NCBI RefSeq assembly: GCF_036345255.1
Contig: NZ_CP107783.1
Span: 4,389,501-4,453,500, forward strand
Length of the DNA: 64,000 bases
DNA from: Streptomyces sp. NBC_00569
Lineage (GTDB): Bacteria > Actinomycetota > Actinomycetes > Streptomycetales > Streptomycetaceae
Direction of reading: 5' to 3'
The position numbers and the translations under genes were made by a program. Below are positions 37,637 through 46,606 of the stretch, in pieces; positions within the stretch are counted from its first letter, which is position 1, and the number at the start of each line of letters is the position of its first letter. Below the pieces are notes generated by a model, which worked only from the letters and a program-made list of their open reading frames with translations, was not told the origin of the DNA and ran no database searches.

Positions 37637-38839
37637 TTACGGCCTCGCGTTCGCCGGGTTCCCTGCGTCCGGTATCGGCAGCGGCCGCTTCTCGATCGCC
37701 GCCGCCATCACCTCCGGGAAGAGATCCGGAGTGCACGCGAAGGCCGGTGCCCCCAAGGCCGCGAGCGCCGCCGCGTGCTCCCTGTCGTACGCGGGTGCCC
37801 CCTCGTCGGACAGCGCGAGCAACGTGACGAACTGCACTCCCGACGCCTTCATCGCGCTGACCCGCTTCAGCATCTCGTTCCGGATGCCGCCTTCGTAGAG
37901 GTCACTGATGAGGACGACGACGGTCTCTGCGGGGCGGGTGATCTGCGACTGGCAGTACGCGAGCGCTCTGTTGATGTCGGTGCCCCCGCCGAGCTGCGTG
38001 CCGAACAGGACATCGACCGGGTCGTCGAGCTGGTCGGTGAGGTCGACAACGGCCGTGTCGAACACGACGAGCCTCGTGTTGATGGACCGCATCGAGGCCA
38101 GCACGGCGCCGAACACGGAGGCGTAGACGACGGACGCCGCCATCGAGCCCGACTGGTCGATGCAGAGGATGACCTCTTTCTTCACCGACTGGGACGCGCG
38201 TCCGTATCCGATGAGCCGCTCGGGGACGACCGTGCGGTACTCCGGCAGATAGTTCTTGAGGTTGGCCGCGATCGTGCGGTTCCAGTCGATGTCGTGGTGG
38301 CGGGGCCTGTCGATACGGGCGCTGCGGTCGAGCGCGCCGGTGAGGGTCGCGCGGGTCCGCGTGGCGAGGCGCTTCTCCAGGTCCTCGACGACCTTGCGCA
38401 CGACGGCGCGTGCGGTCTCCTTCGTCGTCTCCGGCATCGCTTTGTTGAGGGAGAGCAGCGTGCCGACGAGGTGCACGTCGGCGTCGACCGCTTCCAGCAT
38501 CTCCGGTTCGAGCAGGAGCGCGGACAGGCCGAGGCGGTCGATGGCATCACGCTGCATGACCTGCACGACGGAGGACGGGAAGTACGTCCGGATGTCGCCG
38601 AGCCAGCGCGCCACGGACGGCGCGGACGCCCCGAGGCCGGCCGAACGGTCACGCCCCCGCCCCTCCTTCCTGTCCCCTCCCCCGTAGAGGGCGGTCAGGG
38701 CGCCGTCCATCGCCGCGTCCTGACCCGCCAGCGCGCGGCCGGTGCCGTCCGCCTCGTCCCCGCCGAGTACGAGCCGCCAGCGCCGCATCCGCTCGTCCCG
38801 GGCTCCCCCGCTGAGCTCGTCCATCTGGTCGACCGCCAT
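37637..38839 (-). CDS. VWA (von Willebrand A) domain protein of a MoxR-VWA system
   Basis: 400 residues. The C-terminal half is a VWA domain with a complete metal site: DQSGS (D228, S230, S232), the Thr in GGGTDINRAL and the Asp in VVLISDLYEGG. The N-terminal half is helical with no known motif. VWA proteins of this type act with a MoxR AAA+ ATPase as a chaperone-like or metal-insertion pair. The start overlaps the DUF5682 stop by one base; gene order in transcription is MoxR, DUF5682, VWA. Confidence 0.85.
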   Translation of the reverse strand: MAVDQMDELSGGARDERMRRWRLVLGGDEADGTGRALAGQDAAMDGALTALYGGGDRKEGRGRDRSAGLGASAPSVARWLGDIRTYFPSSVVQVMQRDAIDRLGLSALLLEPEMLEAVDADVHLVGTLLSLNKAMPETTKETARAVVRKVVEDLEKRLATRTRATLTGALDRSARIDRPRHHDIDWNRTIAANLKNYLPEYRTVVPERLIGYGRASQSVKKEVILCIDQSGSMAASVVYASVFGAVLASMRSINTRLVVFDTAVVDLTDQLDDPVDVLFGTQLGGGTDINRALAYCQSQITRPAETVVVLISDLYEGGIRNEMLKRVSAMKASGVQFVTLLALSDEGAPAYDREHAAALAALGAPAFACTPDLFPEVMAAAIEKRPLPIPDAGNPANARP

Positions 38840-41229
38840 CAGGCCACCCCCACAAGGTCGTTGTCACCCCGGCCGGAACCGGAGCCGGAACCGGAACGGG
38901 ATGTGGCGTCGGCGTCCGCGTCGTCCGTCCCGAGCAGCAGCTGCAGCACGGGCAGCACCGCGTCAGCGCGCGCCCGGTCGAGGCCGGGCCCGAACCCCGG
39001 CGGTGCCGTGCCCACGGCCGCCGTGGGTCCCGCCCCCGCGGGCCCGCGCCGCACCAGCTCGCCCAGCGTGCGGCGCACACCGGATTCGTAGGCGGAGAAC
39101 GTGCGGCGCAGCAGCGGCAGCACGTCCGTGAACGCGTCGGCGGAGACACCCGTCAGCCAGTCGTCGACGAGCGTGAGCAGCCGCTCGTCATGTACGAGGA
39201 GCAGCCCGCCGCCGGAGCCGCCGCCGACGAACCCCTCGATCCAGGCGGCGGCCTCGGCGGGCCCGGTGCCGGGCGAGAGGGCGAGCCCCATCAGCCGCGC
39301 GGCCTCGCCCTCGGCCAGCTGTCCGTCGTCGAGGAGCAGCCGCGCGCACCGCCCGCGGATCACGCCGGCCACGCTGTCGCGTGCGGCGAGGACCCGCAGC
39401 ACGGAGTGCCAGCGGCCTCTGTGTCCGGCCGTCCCGTCGTCCTCCAGGAGCCCCACCGCCGCGTGGACCGCCTCCACGTGGCCGCGCATCTCGGCCGCGG
39501 CGTCCCCGTCGAGTCCCGCGCACGCGGGTGGCAGGCCCACGAAGACGCGCTCGGCGAGACCGGCCGCGACCTCGCTCAGTGCCTGGGTGTCCGTGCCCCG
39601 CACGTCGCCGTAGCGCAGGGAGCGGACGAGGGCGGGCAGGGCCTGGGCGAGATGGCCGACGTCCGCGTCCATCGCGGCGCGGTCGGCCAGTACGCGCATC
39701 ACCACCGGGAGGGCTTCCGGCAGTTCGGCGAGGAGGCAGCGCTCGGCGAGGGCCGTGACGTCGGCGAGGGCCTGTGCGCCGATCGCGTCCGCCTCGGCTC
39801 TGGCGGTGGCGGCCGAGAGCACGGTCGTGCCCCAGACCCCCGCCTCGGCGACGCGCACGGACAACTCGGGTTCCCAGCGCAGCCGCCAGGTCTCCCGGAA
39901 CGTGCCGGTGGAGGCGCGCACGGACCGGGCCGGCTCGCCCCAGCCGACGTCGAGGAGGCGGAGCCGGTGCAGAAGCCGGCTGCGCGCCGCGTCGGTCTCC
40001 TTGCGCAGGTCGAGCTCCAACTCCCGCTCCAAGGGCTCCGGTTTGAGCCGCAGGGAGCGCTGAAGCCGTGTGAGGTCGCGTTGCAGCGGCACGGCGGGCG
40101 CCGCGTCCGGGACCTCGCCGAGCACGTCCCCCACGACGAGCTTGTCGTGGACGAGCGCCAGGGGTACGTCCGACCCCTCGCACATCACGGCGCGGATCGC
40201 GTCCGTCGTCTCGGTCAGCCCGGCCAGCGGACGTCCCCGCATCGCGGCCAGTGTCTCGGCCAGCCGTACCGCCTCGATCACGTGTGCCGAGGACACGACT
40301 CTGTCCTCGTCCCTGAACAGCCCGGCGACCTTGGTCATCCAGCGTTCGACGGGCCGGTCCGGGGCGCTGAACAGATGCCCGTACCAGCCGGGCGAGTCGA
40401 TGCCCGCTCCGTATCCCCCGGCCCGCGCGAGACGGCGGTGCGTCCAGGGCACCCAGGTCATGTCGACCTTGGCCTTGGGCAGTCCCTTGAGGACGGCCCG
40501 GTCCGCGGCGAGGGTCGTCTTCACACGCAGCGCCGGCACGTGCCACGCACCGCACACCACGGCGACCTCGTCCGCGAACTCCTTCTGCGCGGCGCGCAGT
40601 TGAAGGCGCATATAGGCCTCCCGCACGAGGTCCCGCTCGTGCCCCCCGTCCCCGTACTCCTCCCGCAGCGCCCCCATCGCCTCACCGAGCGCCTCGAACG
40701 GCGCGAACGCGTCCCCCGCCCCGGCCCGGTGCTCGACGACGTCCTCCCACCAGCGCTCCGGGTCGTCGTGTCCCGCGGTCTCGGCGAGTACGGCGAGCGG
40801 ATCGACGCGCATCGCTTCCCTGACGTCGTCCCCGCTCTGGTCCTCGCCCTGTTCCCCGGTCCTCTCGGGGTCGTCAGGCGTCGTGGCCTGCGCGCGCAGG
40901 GCCAGGCTGTGCGCCGCCGGCAGGTCGATGAAACGGACCGGCACGCCCCGCTCCAGGGCCCAGCGGATCGCGACCCACTCCGGGGAGAACTCGGCCAGCG
41001 GCCAGAACGCGGAGCGCCCCGGCTCGTCCACGACATGCGCCAGCAGCGCGACCGGCGGCACCATGTCCTCGTCGGCGGCGAGCGACACCAGGGCGTCCGC
41101 CTCGGGTGGCCCCTCGACCAGGACGACACCCGGACCGGCCGCGTCGAGCGCGGCCCTCACAGCCCTGGCCGAACCGGGGCCGTGATGGCGCACCCCCAGC
41201 AGCAGCGGCCCCCTCCCCCGCTCGCTCAT
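38839..41229 (-). CDS. DUF5682 family protein
   Basis: 796 residues. The N-terminal ~280 residues contain LLLGVRHHGPGSARAV (His 15-16), VVLVEGPPEADAL (Glu 39), VRFIDLPAAHSLAL and VVCGAWHVPALRV. The spaced G-x-x-H/E motifs recall the EreA/ChaN/TraB-TIKI fold, metal-dependent enzymes or binders; this link is my inference. The rest is a large helical region. ATG 41229 overlaps the MoxR stop by 4 bp and the stop overlaps the VWA start, so the three proteins are made together. The substrate is unknown. Confidence 0.8.
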   Translation of the reverse strand: MSERGRGPLLLGVRHHGPGSARAVRAALDAAGPGVVLVEGPPEADALVSLAADEDMVPPVALLAHVVDEPGRSAFWPLAEFSPEWVAIRWALERGVPVRFIDLPAAHSLALRAQATTPDDPERTGEQGEDQSGDDVREAMRVDPLAVLAETAGHDDPERWWEDVVEHRAGAGDAFAPFEALGEAMGALREEYGDGGHERDLVREAYMRLQLRAAQKEFADEVAVVCGAWHVPALRVKTTLAADRAVLKGLPKAKVDMTWVPWTHRRLARAGGYGAGIDSPGWYGHLFSAPDRPVERWMTKVAGLFRDEDRVVSSAHVIEAVRLAETLAAMRGRPLAGLTETTDAIRAVMCEGSDVPLALVHDKLVVGDVLGEVPDAAPAVPLQRDLTRLQRSLRLKPEPLERELELDLRKETDAARSRLLHRLRLLDVGWGEPARSVRASTGTFRETWRLRWEPELSVRVAEAGVWGTTVLSAATARAEADAIGAQALADVTALAERCLLAELPEALPVVMRVLADRAAMDADVGHLAQALPALVRSLRYGDVRGTDTQALSEVAAGLAERVFVGLPPACAGLDGDAAAEMRGHVEAVHAAVGLLEDDGTAGHRGRWHSVLRVLAARDSVAGVIRGRCARLLLDDGQLAEGEAARLMGLALSPGTGPAEAAAWIEGFVGGGSGGGLLLVHDERLLTLVDDWLTGVSADAFTDVLPLLRRTFSAYESGVRRTLGELVRRGPAGAGPTAAVGTAPPGFGPGLDRARADAVLPVLQLLLGTDDADADATSRSGSGSGSGRGDNDLVGVA

Positions 41230-42365
41230 ACGCTCACCTCACGGCACGCGCGGTAGAAGTCCTTCCAGCCGTCCCGCTCGCGCACCACGGCCTCCAGGTA
41301 CTCCTGCCAGATCACGCGGTCCGCGGCCGGGTCACGCACGACGGCGCCGAGGATGCCCGCCGCGACGTCCGACGGCCGCAGCACCCCGTCCCCGAAGTGG
41401 GCGGCCAGCGCGAGCCCGCTCGTCACGACGGAGATGGCCTCGGCCGTGGACAGCGTGCCGCTCGGCGACTTCAGCTTCGTACGCCCGTCCTCGGTGACGC
41501 CTGCGCGCAGCTCGCGGAAGACCGTGACGATGCGGCGGATCTCGTCCGAACCGTCCGGAGCGGCCGGCAGGTCGAGGGAGCGGCCGATCTGGTCGACGCG
41601 GCGCGAGACGATGTCGACCTCCGCCTCGGCGCTCTCCGGCAGCGGAAGCACCACGGTGTTGAAGCGTCGGCGCAGCGCGCTCGACAGGTCGTTGACCCCC
41701 CGGTCCCGGTCGTTCGCCGTGGCGATCAGGTTGAAGCCCCTGACGGCCTGCACCTCCTGACCCAACTCCGGTATCGGCAGGGTCTTCTCCGACAGGATCG
41801 TGATCAGCGTGTCCTGCACGTCGGCCGGGATGCGGGTCAGCTCCTCGACCCGGGCCGTCATGCCCTCGGACATGGCGCGCATGACGGGGCTGGGCACGAG
41901 GGCGTCGCGGCTGGGGCCGTGCGCGAGCAGCCGCGCGTAGTTCCACCCGTACCGGATCGCCTCCTCGGGCGTGCCCGCCGTGCCCTGGACGAGCAGCGTG
42001 GAGTCGCCGCTGACGGCCGCCGCGAGATGCTCGGAGACCCATGTCTTCGCGGTGCCCGGCACGCCGAGCAGCAGCAGGGCGCGGTCCGTGGCGAGCGTGG
42101 TGACGGCGACCTCGACGATGCGGCGCGGCCCCACGTACTTCGGCGTGATGACCGTCCCGTCGGACAGCGTCCCGCCGAGCAGATACGTGGCGACGGCCCA
42201 CGGCGAGAGACGCCAGCGCTCCGGGCGCGGCCGGTCGTCCTGCGCGGCCAGCGCCGCGAGTTCGGCGGCGAAGGCGCCTTCGGCATGCGGCCGCAGCGCC
42301 TGCGCGGCTCCCTGATCCCCCGCGGACGCGGCGCTCTTCTCGGTCGGTTCGACGGACACGGTCAT
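41226..42365 (-). CDS. MoxR-type AAA+ ATPase
   Basis: 379 residues. Walker A GVPGTAKT (101-108); the Walker B position reads RVEELTR (172-178), with Glu-Glu in place of the usual Asp-Glu; sensor 1 is NLIATANDRD (Asn 218); arginine-rich SSALRRRF follows. The MoxR-specific helix insertion IPADVQDTLITILSEK is present. ATG 42365 has GGGGGA 6 nt upstream. It leads the leftward three-gene operon and is divergent from the SWIM gene across 179 bp. It presumably powers remodelling of a target together with the VWA partner. Confidence 0.88.
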   Translation of the reverse strand: MTVSVEPTEKSAASAGDQGAAQALRPHAEGAFAAELAALAAQDDRPRPERWRLSPWAVATYLLGGTLSDGTVITPKYVGPRRIVEVAVTTLATDRALLLLGVPGTAKTWVSEHLAAAVSGDSTLLVQGTAGTPEEAIRYGWNYARLLAHGPSRDALVPSPVMRAMSEGMTARVEELTRIPADVQDTLITILSEKTLPIPELGQEVQAVRGFNLIATANDRDRGVNDLSSALRRRFNTVVLPLPESAEAEVDIVSRRVDQIGRSLDLPAAPDGSDEIRRIVTVFRELRAGVTEDGRTKLKSPSGTLSTAEAISVVTSGLALAAHFGDGVLRPSDVAAGILGAVVRDPAADRVIWQEYLEAVVRERDGWKDFYRACREVSV

Positions 42366-42453
42366 GGCGATCCCCCTCGATTTCGGCCGGGCTCAGCCGG
42401 CACGTCCCGCACATTCCGAGCACTCGGCCGGGATGTGACTCCACCGTGCACCA

Positions 42454-42526
42454 CGCCACTGACAATCACCGGTCACACGCCGTTGACCTGCGCCAACACC
42501 CGCGCCACCGACGATTGTCAGTGGCG
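42454..42526. promoter_or_regulatory. 14-bp inverted repeat between divergent MoxR and SWIM operons
   Basis: CGCCACTGACAATC (42454-42467) and its exact complement GATTGTCAGTGGCG (42513-42526) are separated by 45 bp. Each arm presents TTGTCAGTGGCG outward, towards its own operon, so each could carry a -35-like TTGTCA. This suggests co-ordinate control of both arms. A TACCTT box at 42532-42537 ends 7 nt before the SWIM start. Confidence 0.8.
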
Positions 42527-42544
42527 GGACCTACCTTCGGGAAC

Positions 42545-43942
42545 ATGACTCAGCAGGGGGTGCGCTGGACGGCGGACCAGGTGCTGGCACTGGCGCCTGA
42601 CGCCCCGTCACGCAAGGCGGGAAGCAAACTCGGCGTCGCCGGACCGTGGTCGGAGGCGGGAAGTTCGGGCGAGGGGATGGTGTGGGGGCTCTGCAAGGGC
42701 AGTGGCAGCAAGCCGTATCAGACGGTCGTGGATGTCGCGGACGCGGCGGGACCGGCCTACAAGTGCAGTTGTCCGAGCCGTAAGTTCCCGTGCAAGCACG
42801 CACTCGGGCTGCTCCTGCTGTGGGCAGGGGCGGACGGCTCGGTACCTGATGCGCAGACGCTTCCGGACTGGGCGGAGCAGTGGGCCGAAGGGCGCAGGAA
42901 GCGGGCGCGGACCAAGCGGGAGACGGATGCGGCCGGGGGCGCTGCCGCCGATCCCGAGGCCGCGCGCCGCCGGGCCGAGCGCCGTGCCGAACGGGTCACG
43001 GCGGGCGCGGGCGAGCTGGAGCAGCGGCTCACGGACCTGCTGCGCGGCGGCCTCGCCTCGGCCGAACAGGCCGGTTACGGGATGTGGGAGGAGACCGCGG
43101 CCCGCATGGTGGACGCGCAGGCGCCCGGACTCGCCGCGCGAGTGAGGGAGTTGGGAGCGATACCCGCGTCAGGCCCCGGCTGGCCGATGCGGCTCCTGGA
43201 GGAATGCGCGCTACTGCACCTCCTCGACCGCGGCTGGCTGCGCCGCGACCTGCTCCCCGCCGGACTCGCGGCGACGGTCCGCTCCCGCGTCGGGCTGCCG
43301 TCATCGGCGGACGGGCGCCCCACCCGGGACCGATGGCTGGTCCTGGCGCAGTACGACGCGGCCGACAGCCGGCTCACCACCCGCCGAATATGGCTGTACG
43401 GGACGGAGTCCGGCCACACGGCGCTCCTCCTCTCCTACGGGGCGGCGGGCCGCGCCCCGGCGCTCTCGCTGCCGGTCGGCCTCGCGCTGGACGCCGAGCT
43501 CTCCGCGTACGCGGGGGACGGTCAGCTCCGCGCGGACCTGGGCGAGCAGTTCACGGCGCCCGCCCCAAGTCCCGTACGTCCCAAGGGGGCCGGCGTTGCG
43601 GAGGCGGCGGCGCGGTACGGGGACGCGCTGGGCCGCGACCCATGGCTGGAGTCCTGGCCGGTGACGCTGAGCCGGGTCATACCGACCCCGGACGACGCGG
43701 GCGGCGGCTGGCAACTGGCGGACGCGGAGGACGATTCGGCGCCGGCGGATCCGGCGGGAGCGGCTTCGGAACGACTGGCGGTCCCGATCACCCCGAAGGC
43801 GGCGTCCGGGCCCGGGCTGTGGCGGCTGGCCGCACTGTCCGGCGGAGCCCCGGTCACCGTCTTCGGCGAATGCGGCCACCGAGGTTTCACCCCTCTTACG
43901 GCCTGGCCCGAAGGCCCCGGGGAAGCGGTGGCGCTGTGCTGA
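42545..43942 (+). CDS. SWIM zinc-finger protein
   Basis: 465 residues. The SWIM motif CxCx6CxH is complete: C74, C76, C83, H85 in KCSCPSRKFPCKHALGLLLLW. SWIM fingers bind nucleic acid or protein. The remainder is helical (about 125-200, charged) and then a domain of unknown fold (about 200-465). ATG 42545 lies 7 nt after a TACCTT box, so it is probably leaderless. It shares the divergent promoter with the MoxR operon and precedes the DUF5691 gene by 62 bp. Confidence 0.88.
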   Translation: MTQQGVRWTADQVLALAPDAPSRKAGSKLGVAGPWSEAGSSGEGMVWGLCKGSGSKPYQTVVDVADAAGPAYKCSCPSRKFPCKHALGLLLLWAGADGSVPDAQTLPDWAEQWAEGRRKRARTKRETDAAGGAAADPEAARRRAERRAERVTAGAGELEQRLTDLLRGGLASAEQAGYGMWEETAARMVDAQAPGLAARVRELGAIPASGPGWPMRLLEECALLHLLDRGWLRRDLLPAGLAATVRSRVGLPSSADGRPTRDRWLVLAQYDAADSRLTTRRIWLYGTESGHTALLLSYGAAGRAPALSLPVGLALDAELSAYAGDGQLRADLGEQFTAPAPSPVRPKGAGVAEAAARYGDALGRDPWLESWPVTLSRVIPTPDDAGGGWQLADAEDDSAPADPAGAASERLAVPITPKAASGPGLWRLAALSGGAPVTVFGECGHRGFTPLTAWPEGPGEAVALC

Positions 43943-44004
43943 CGAGCCGGACGCCGAAGACGACGGAGACACCCGGACGGGCTCATTCCATGGAGAGGAG
44001 CGAC

Positions 44005-45639
44005 ATGAACGGCCCTTCGACCGCCGACGCCACGAGCGCCGGCATCACCGCCACCGGTGACCCATGGGAAGAGCTGGTCACCGTGGCCCTGCTGGGAACG
44101 GACCGGCGGACGCCACCAGAGCACTCGACCGGCGTCGACGCACCCACCGCGCTGCTCGACGCCGCCGCCGTACAGACCGTACGACGGCGGGCCGGGCTGC
44201 GGCCGGCGCCCGCTGCCGCGCCCCCGGCACGCGCGGCGGGCGACCCGCGGCCCCCGCTCCCGGCCCCCGCGCGGCGCAGACTCGCGATGCTGCTCACCGA
44301 CCGCCCCGGCTCCGGAGGCGGCCGCCGCGGAACGGCCCCCGACCTGATGGAGCTGCTGCCCCAGTGGCTGGCCGGGGCCAACGCACAGGGGTACGCGGCG
44401 CCCCCGGATCTCCTCCCCGCGCTCCTCGACGCGGCCCGCGGGCGCACGGATCTGCGGCCGCAGGCCCTCACGTTCGCCGGCCCGCGCGCGCTGTGGCTGG
44501 CCCGGCTGAACCCGGACTGGAAGTTCGCGCTGCGCTCGACCCCCGGTGGCGGGACAGCCCTCCCGGCGCCTGGTGATGCGGCCGACGTGCGGCGTCTTTG
44601 GGAGGAGGGCCTGTTCGCCGAACGGGTCACGCTCCTGGCAACGGTACGTGCGCACAGCCCGGCAGCGGCACGCGAACTGCTCGCCACCACCTGGTCCGCC
44701 GAGCGGGCAGAGGACCGGCTGATGTTCCTCGACTCGCTGCGGTCGGGGCTCACCGACGCCGACGAGCCGTTCCTGGAACAGGCGTTGTCCGACCGCAGCC
44801 GCAACGTCAGAGCCACCGCCGCGGAGCTGCTCTCGGCACTCCCCGGTTCGGCCCTCGCGGCCCGGATGGCATCGCGCGCCGCCTCCTGTGTCGCCGTCGA
44901 CCGCACCCAGGGCGCGGCGACGATCACCGTCGAGGCGCCGCACGAGTGCGACGCGGGCATGGAGCGCGACGGCGTCGTCGCCAAGCCACCGACAGGCCGG
45001 GGCGAACGGTCGTGGTGGCTGGGGCAGTTGGTCGAGGCGACGCCGCTCGGCGGCTGGACCGCGCGGTTCGGAGGCCGCACCCCGGAAGAGATCGTCACCT
45101 TGCCGGTGGCCGACGACTGGCAGGGCGAGCTCCACGCCGCCTGGTGCCGGGCCGCGGTGCGCCAGCGGGACGCCATATGGTCGCGCGCACTCCTGGGCGC
45201 GCCCGCGTCACCGGATGCCGGGGGCCCCGGCGCCGTATCGCTGTCCGAGCGGGCGAAGCTTCTCGGCGCGCTGCCCGACGGCGAACGCGCCGCGTGGGTG
45301 GCGGGGTTCATCGCGACGCACGGCCTGTCCGAGGCGTTCCAGTTGCTCGGGGTCTGCGCCCAGCCGTGGGCCGAGCCACTCGGGCGGGCAGTGGTGGACG
45401 CGCTGAACATCGCGCGGGACGCGGGCAGTTACCCCTGGAGCTTCAGCGGCGTCATGGGCCTGGCCGAACGCTGCCTGGATCCCGCGGAGGCGTCCCGCCT
45501 CGACGGCCTCACCGCCACCCCGGACGAACCGGAGGACGCGGCCCCCGGAGCCGGCAGCTACTGGTCGGAAGCGTTCCAGCGCCTGGTCAGCACATTGCGC
45601 CTGCGGCAGGCGATGCGGGACGAGTTGAGAGGCACGTAG
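44005..45639 (+). CDS. DUF5691 family protein
   Basis: 544 residues. The N-terminal WEELVTVALLGTDRRTPP is the stretch I associate with DUF5691; residues about 251-280 (DEPFLEQALSDRSRNVRATAAELL) look like a HEAT-type repeat, and the C-terminus is helical. No catalytic motif is seen. ATG 44005 follows AGGAG; ATG 43990 is also in frame. It is last in the SWIM operon and, by location, a component or substrate adaptor of the MoxR/VWA/DUF5682 system. Confidence 0.8.
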   Translation: MNGPSTADATSAGITATGDPWEELVTVALLGTDRRTPPEHSTGVDAPTALLDAAAVQTVRRRAGLRPAPAAAPPARAAGDPRPPLPAPARRRLAMLLTDRPGSGGGRRGTAPDLMELLPQWLAGANAQGYAAPPDLLPALLDAARGRTDLRPQALTFAGPRALWLARLNPDWKFALRSTPGGGTALPAPGDAADVRRLWEEGLFAERVTLLATVRAHSPAAARELLATTWSAERAEDRLMFLDSLRSGLTDADEPFLEQALSDRSRNVRATAAELLSALPGSALAARMASRAASCVAVDRTQGAATITVEAPHECDAGMERDGVVAKPPTGRGERSWWLGQLVEATPLGGWTARFGGRTPEEIVTLPVADDWQGELHAAWCRAAVRQRDAIWSRALLGAPASPDAGGPGAVSLSERAKLLGALPDGERAAWVAGFIATHGLSEAFQLLGVCAQPWAEPLGRAVVDALNIARDAGSYPWSFSGVMGLAERCLDPAEASRLDGLTATPDEPEDAAPGAGSYWSEAFQRLVSTLRLRQAMRDELRGT

Positions 45640-45677
45640 GCGCTGGAGGCAACGGCGAGGCAGGGCAGGGGAACGGT

Positions 45678-45715
45678 CCGGTTCGGGCGGGAGCGCGACC
45701 CACGCACCGAACCGG
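45678..45715. terminator. Weak terminator-like hairpin
   Basis: CCGGTTCGG (45678-45686) pairs with CCGAACCGG (45707-45715) around a 20-nt loop, between the convergent DUF5691 and icmB genes. Confidence 0.45.
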
Positions 45716-45752
45716 CACTCCCGCGGCCTCACCTGGGAGGGGACCGGAGAGA

Positions 45753-46169
45753 TCAAGCCCCGGCAGGCTGGCGGACGTTCGCGTTGACCCAGTCCACGAT
45801 CGACGCCGTCGTCGCGCCCGGGGTGAAGATCTCCGCGACGCCCTTCTCCTTGAGCGGAGCGATGTCCGCCTCAGGGATGATCCCGCCGCCGAACACCTTG
45901 ATGTCCGCGGCGTCGCGCTCCACGAGGAGCTCGATGACGCGCGCGAAGAGCGTGTTGTGCGCCCCGGAGAGAATCGAGAGACCGATCGCGTCGGCGTCCT
46001 CCTGGATCGCCGTGTCGACGATCTGCTCCGGCGTCTGGTGCAGGCCGGTGTAGATGACCTCCATACCGGCGTCGCGCAGCGCCCGCGCGATCACCTTGGC
46101 CCCGCGATCGTGACCGTCGAGCCCCGGCTTGGCGACCACCACGCGGATCGGACCGGCTGCCACACCCAT
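45753..46169 (-). CDS. icmB: Cobalamin-binding small subunit of an acyl-CoA mutase (isobutyryl-CoA mutase B)
   Basis: 138 residues made of only a B12-binding domain. The base-off motif DxHxxG is GLDGHDRG, followed by LSILSGAH (SxL) and [12 protein letters not shown] (GG). Stand-alone subunits of this size in Streptomyces are IcmB, which pairs with IcmA to interconvert isobutyryl- and butyryl-CoA; icmA is not in this window. ATG 46169 is chosen because GGAGG lies 5 nt before it; the upstream ATG (46181) overlaps that site. Confidence 0.85.
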   Translation of the reverse strand: MGVAAGPIRVVVAKPGLDGHDRGAKVIARALRDAGMEVIYTGLHQTPEQIVDTAIQEDADAIGLSILSGAHNTLFARVIELLVERDAADIKVFGGGIIPEADIAPLKEKGVAEIFTPGATTASIVDWVNANVRQPAGA

Positions 46170-46606
46170 CACTGCCTCCATGAAGCGACTTCTACCCGAT
46201 ACCTGACCTATGCGTACCCGGGAAGTGAACGAACGTTATCGACAGCATCCCGCAACCGGCCGTTTCGCGGTGCGGAGCGAGGGGGAAATCACACGATGGG
46301 ACACGTTCGCTGCGCGCCACAGCCGCCGCAGGCGGCTCAGAAGCCGCATACGGGGGCCACGGGCGCAAGGGGAGCCGCAAAGAGACAGCCGCACCACACC
46401 GCCGCGGGCCGCGCGGCGGGCGGCACGGCGCGCGTCAGCGGGGCGGGACGTACGGGTATTTCGTGACGCACCGCGACCGTCACTCACGGGCATCGACTGA
46501 TCACCGCTCGCGTACGACGCGCATCGTCGGCCACCTCGGCGCATGCTTCCCATGAGGGCACACGGGAGACAGAGCCGTTTTCCCGGGTGCCGACGGGAGG
46601 TCGGCC
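46170..46606. other. 437-bp gap between divergent icmB and lipase genes
   Basis: It contains the icmB promoter region at the left and the lipase ribosome site (GGGAGG, about 46597) at the right. A short plus-strand frame, 46296-46466, is listed separately as a weak candidate. I see no repeats or strong hairpins. Confidence 0.6.
46296..46466 (+). CDS. Possible small basic protein (56 residues)
   Basis: ATG 46296 is preceded by GAGGGGG about 10 nt upstream. The product is MGHVRCAPQPPQAAQK followed by a low-complexity Ala/Gly/His/Arg-rich stretch. No homologue is recognised, and composition this close to random GC-rich DNA makes it doubtful. Confidence 0.2.
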   Translation: MGHVRCAPQPPQAAQKPHTGATGARGAAKRQPHHTAAGRAAGGTARVSGAGRTGIS

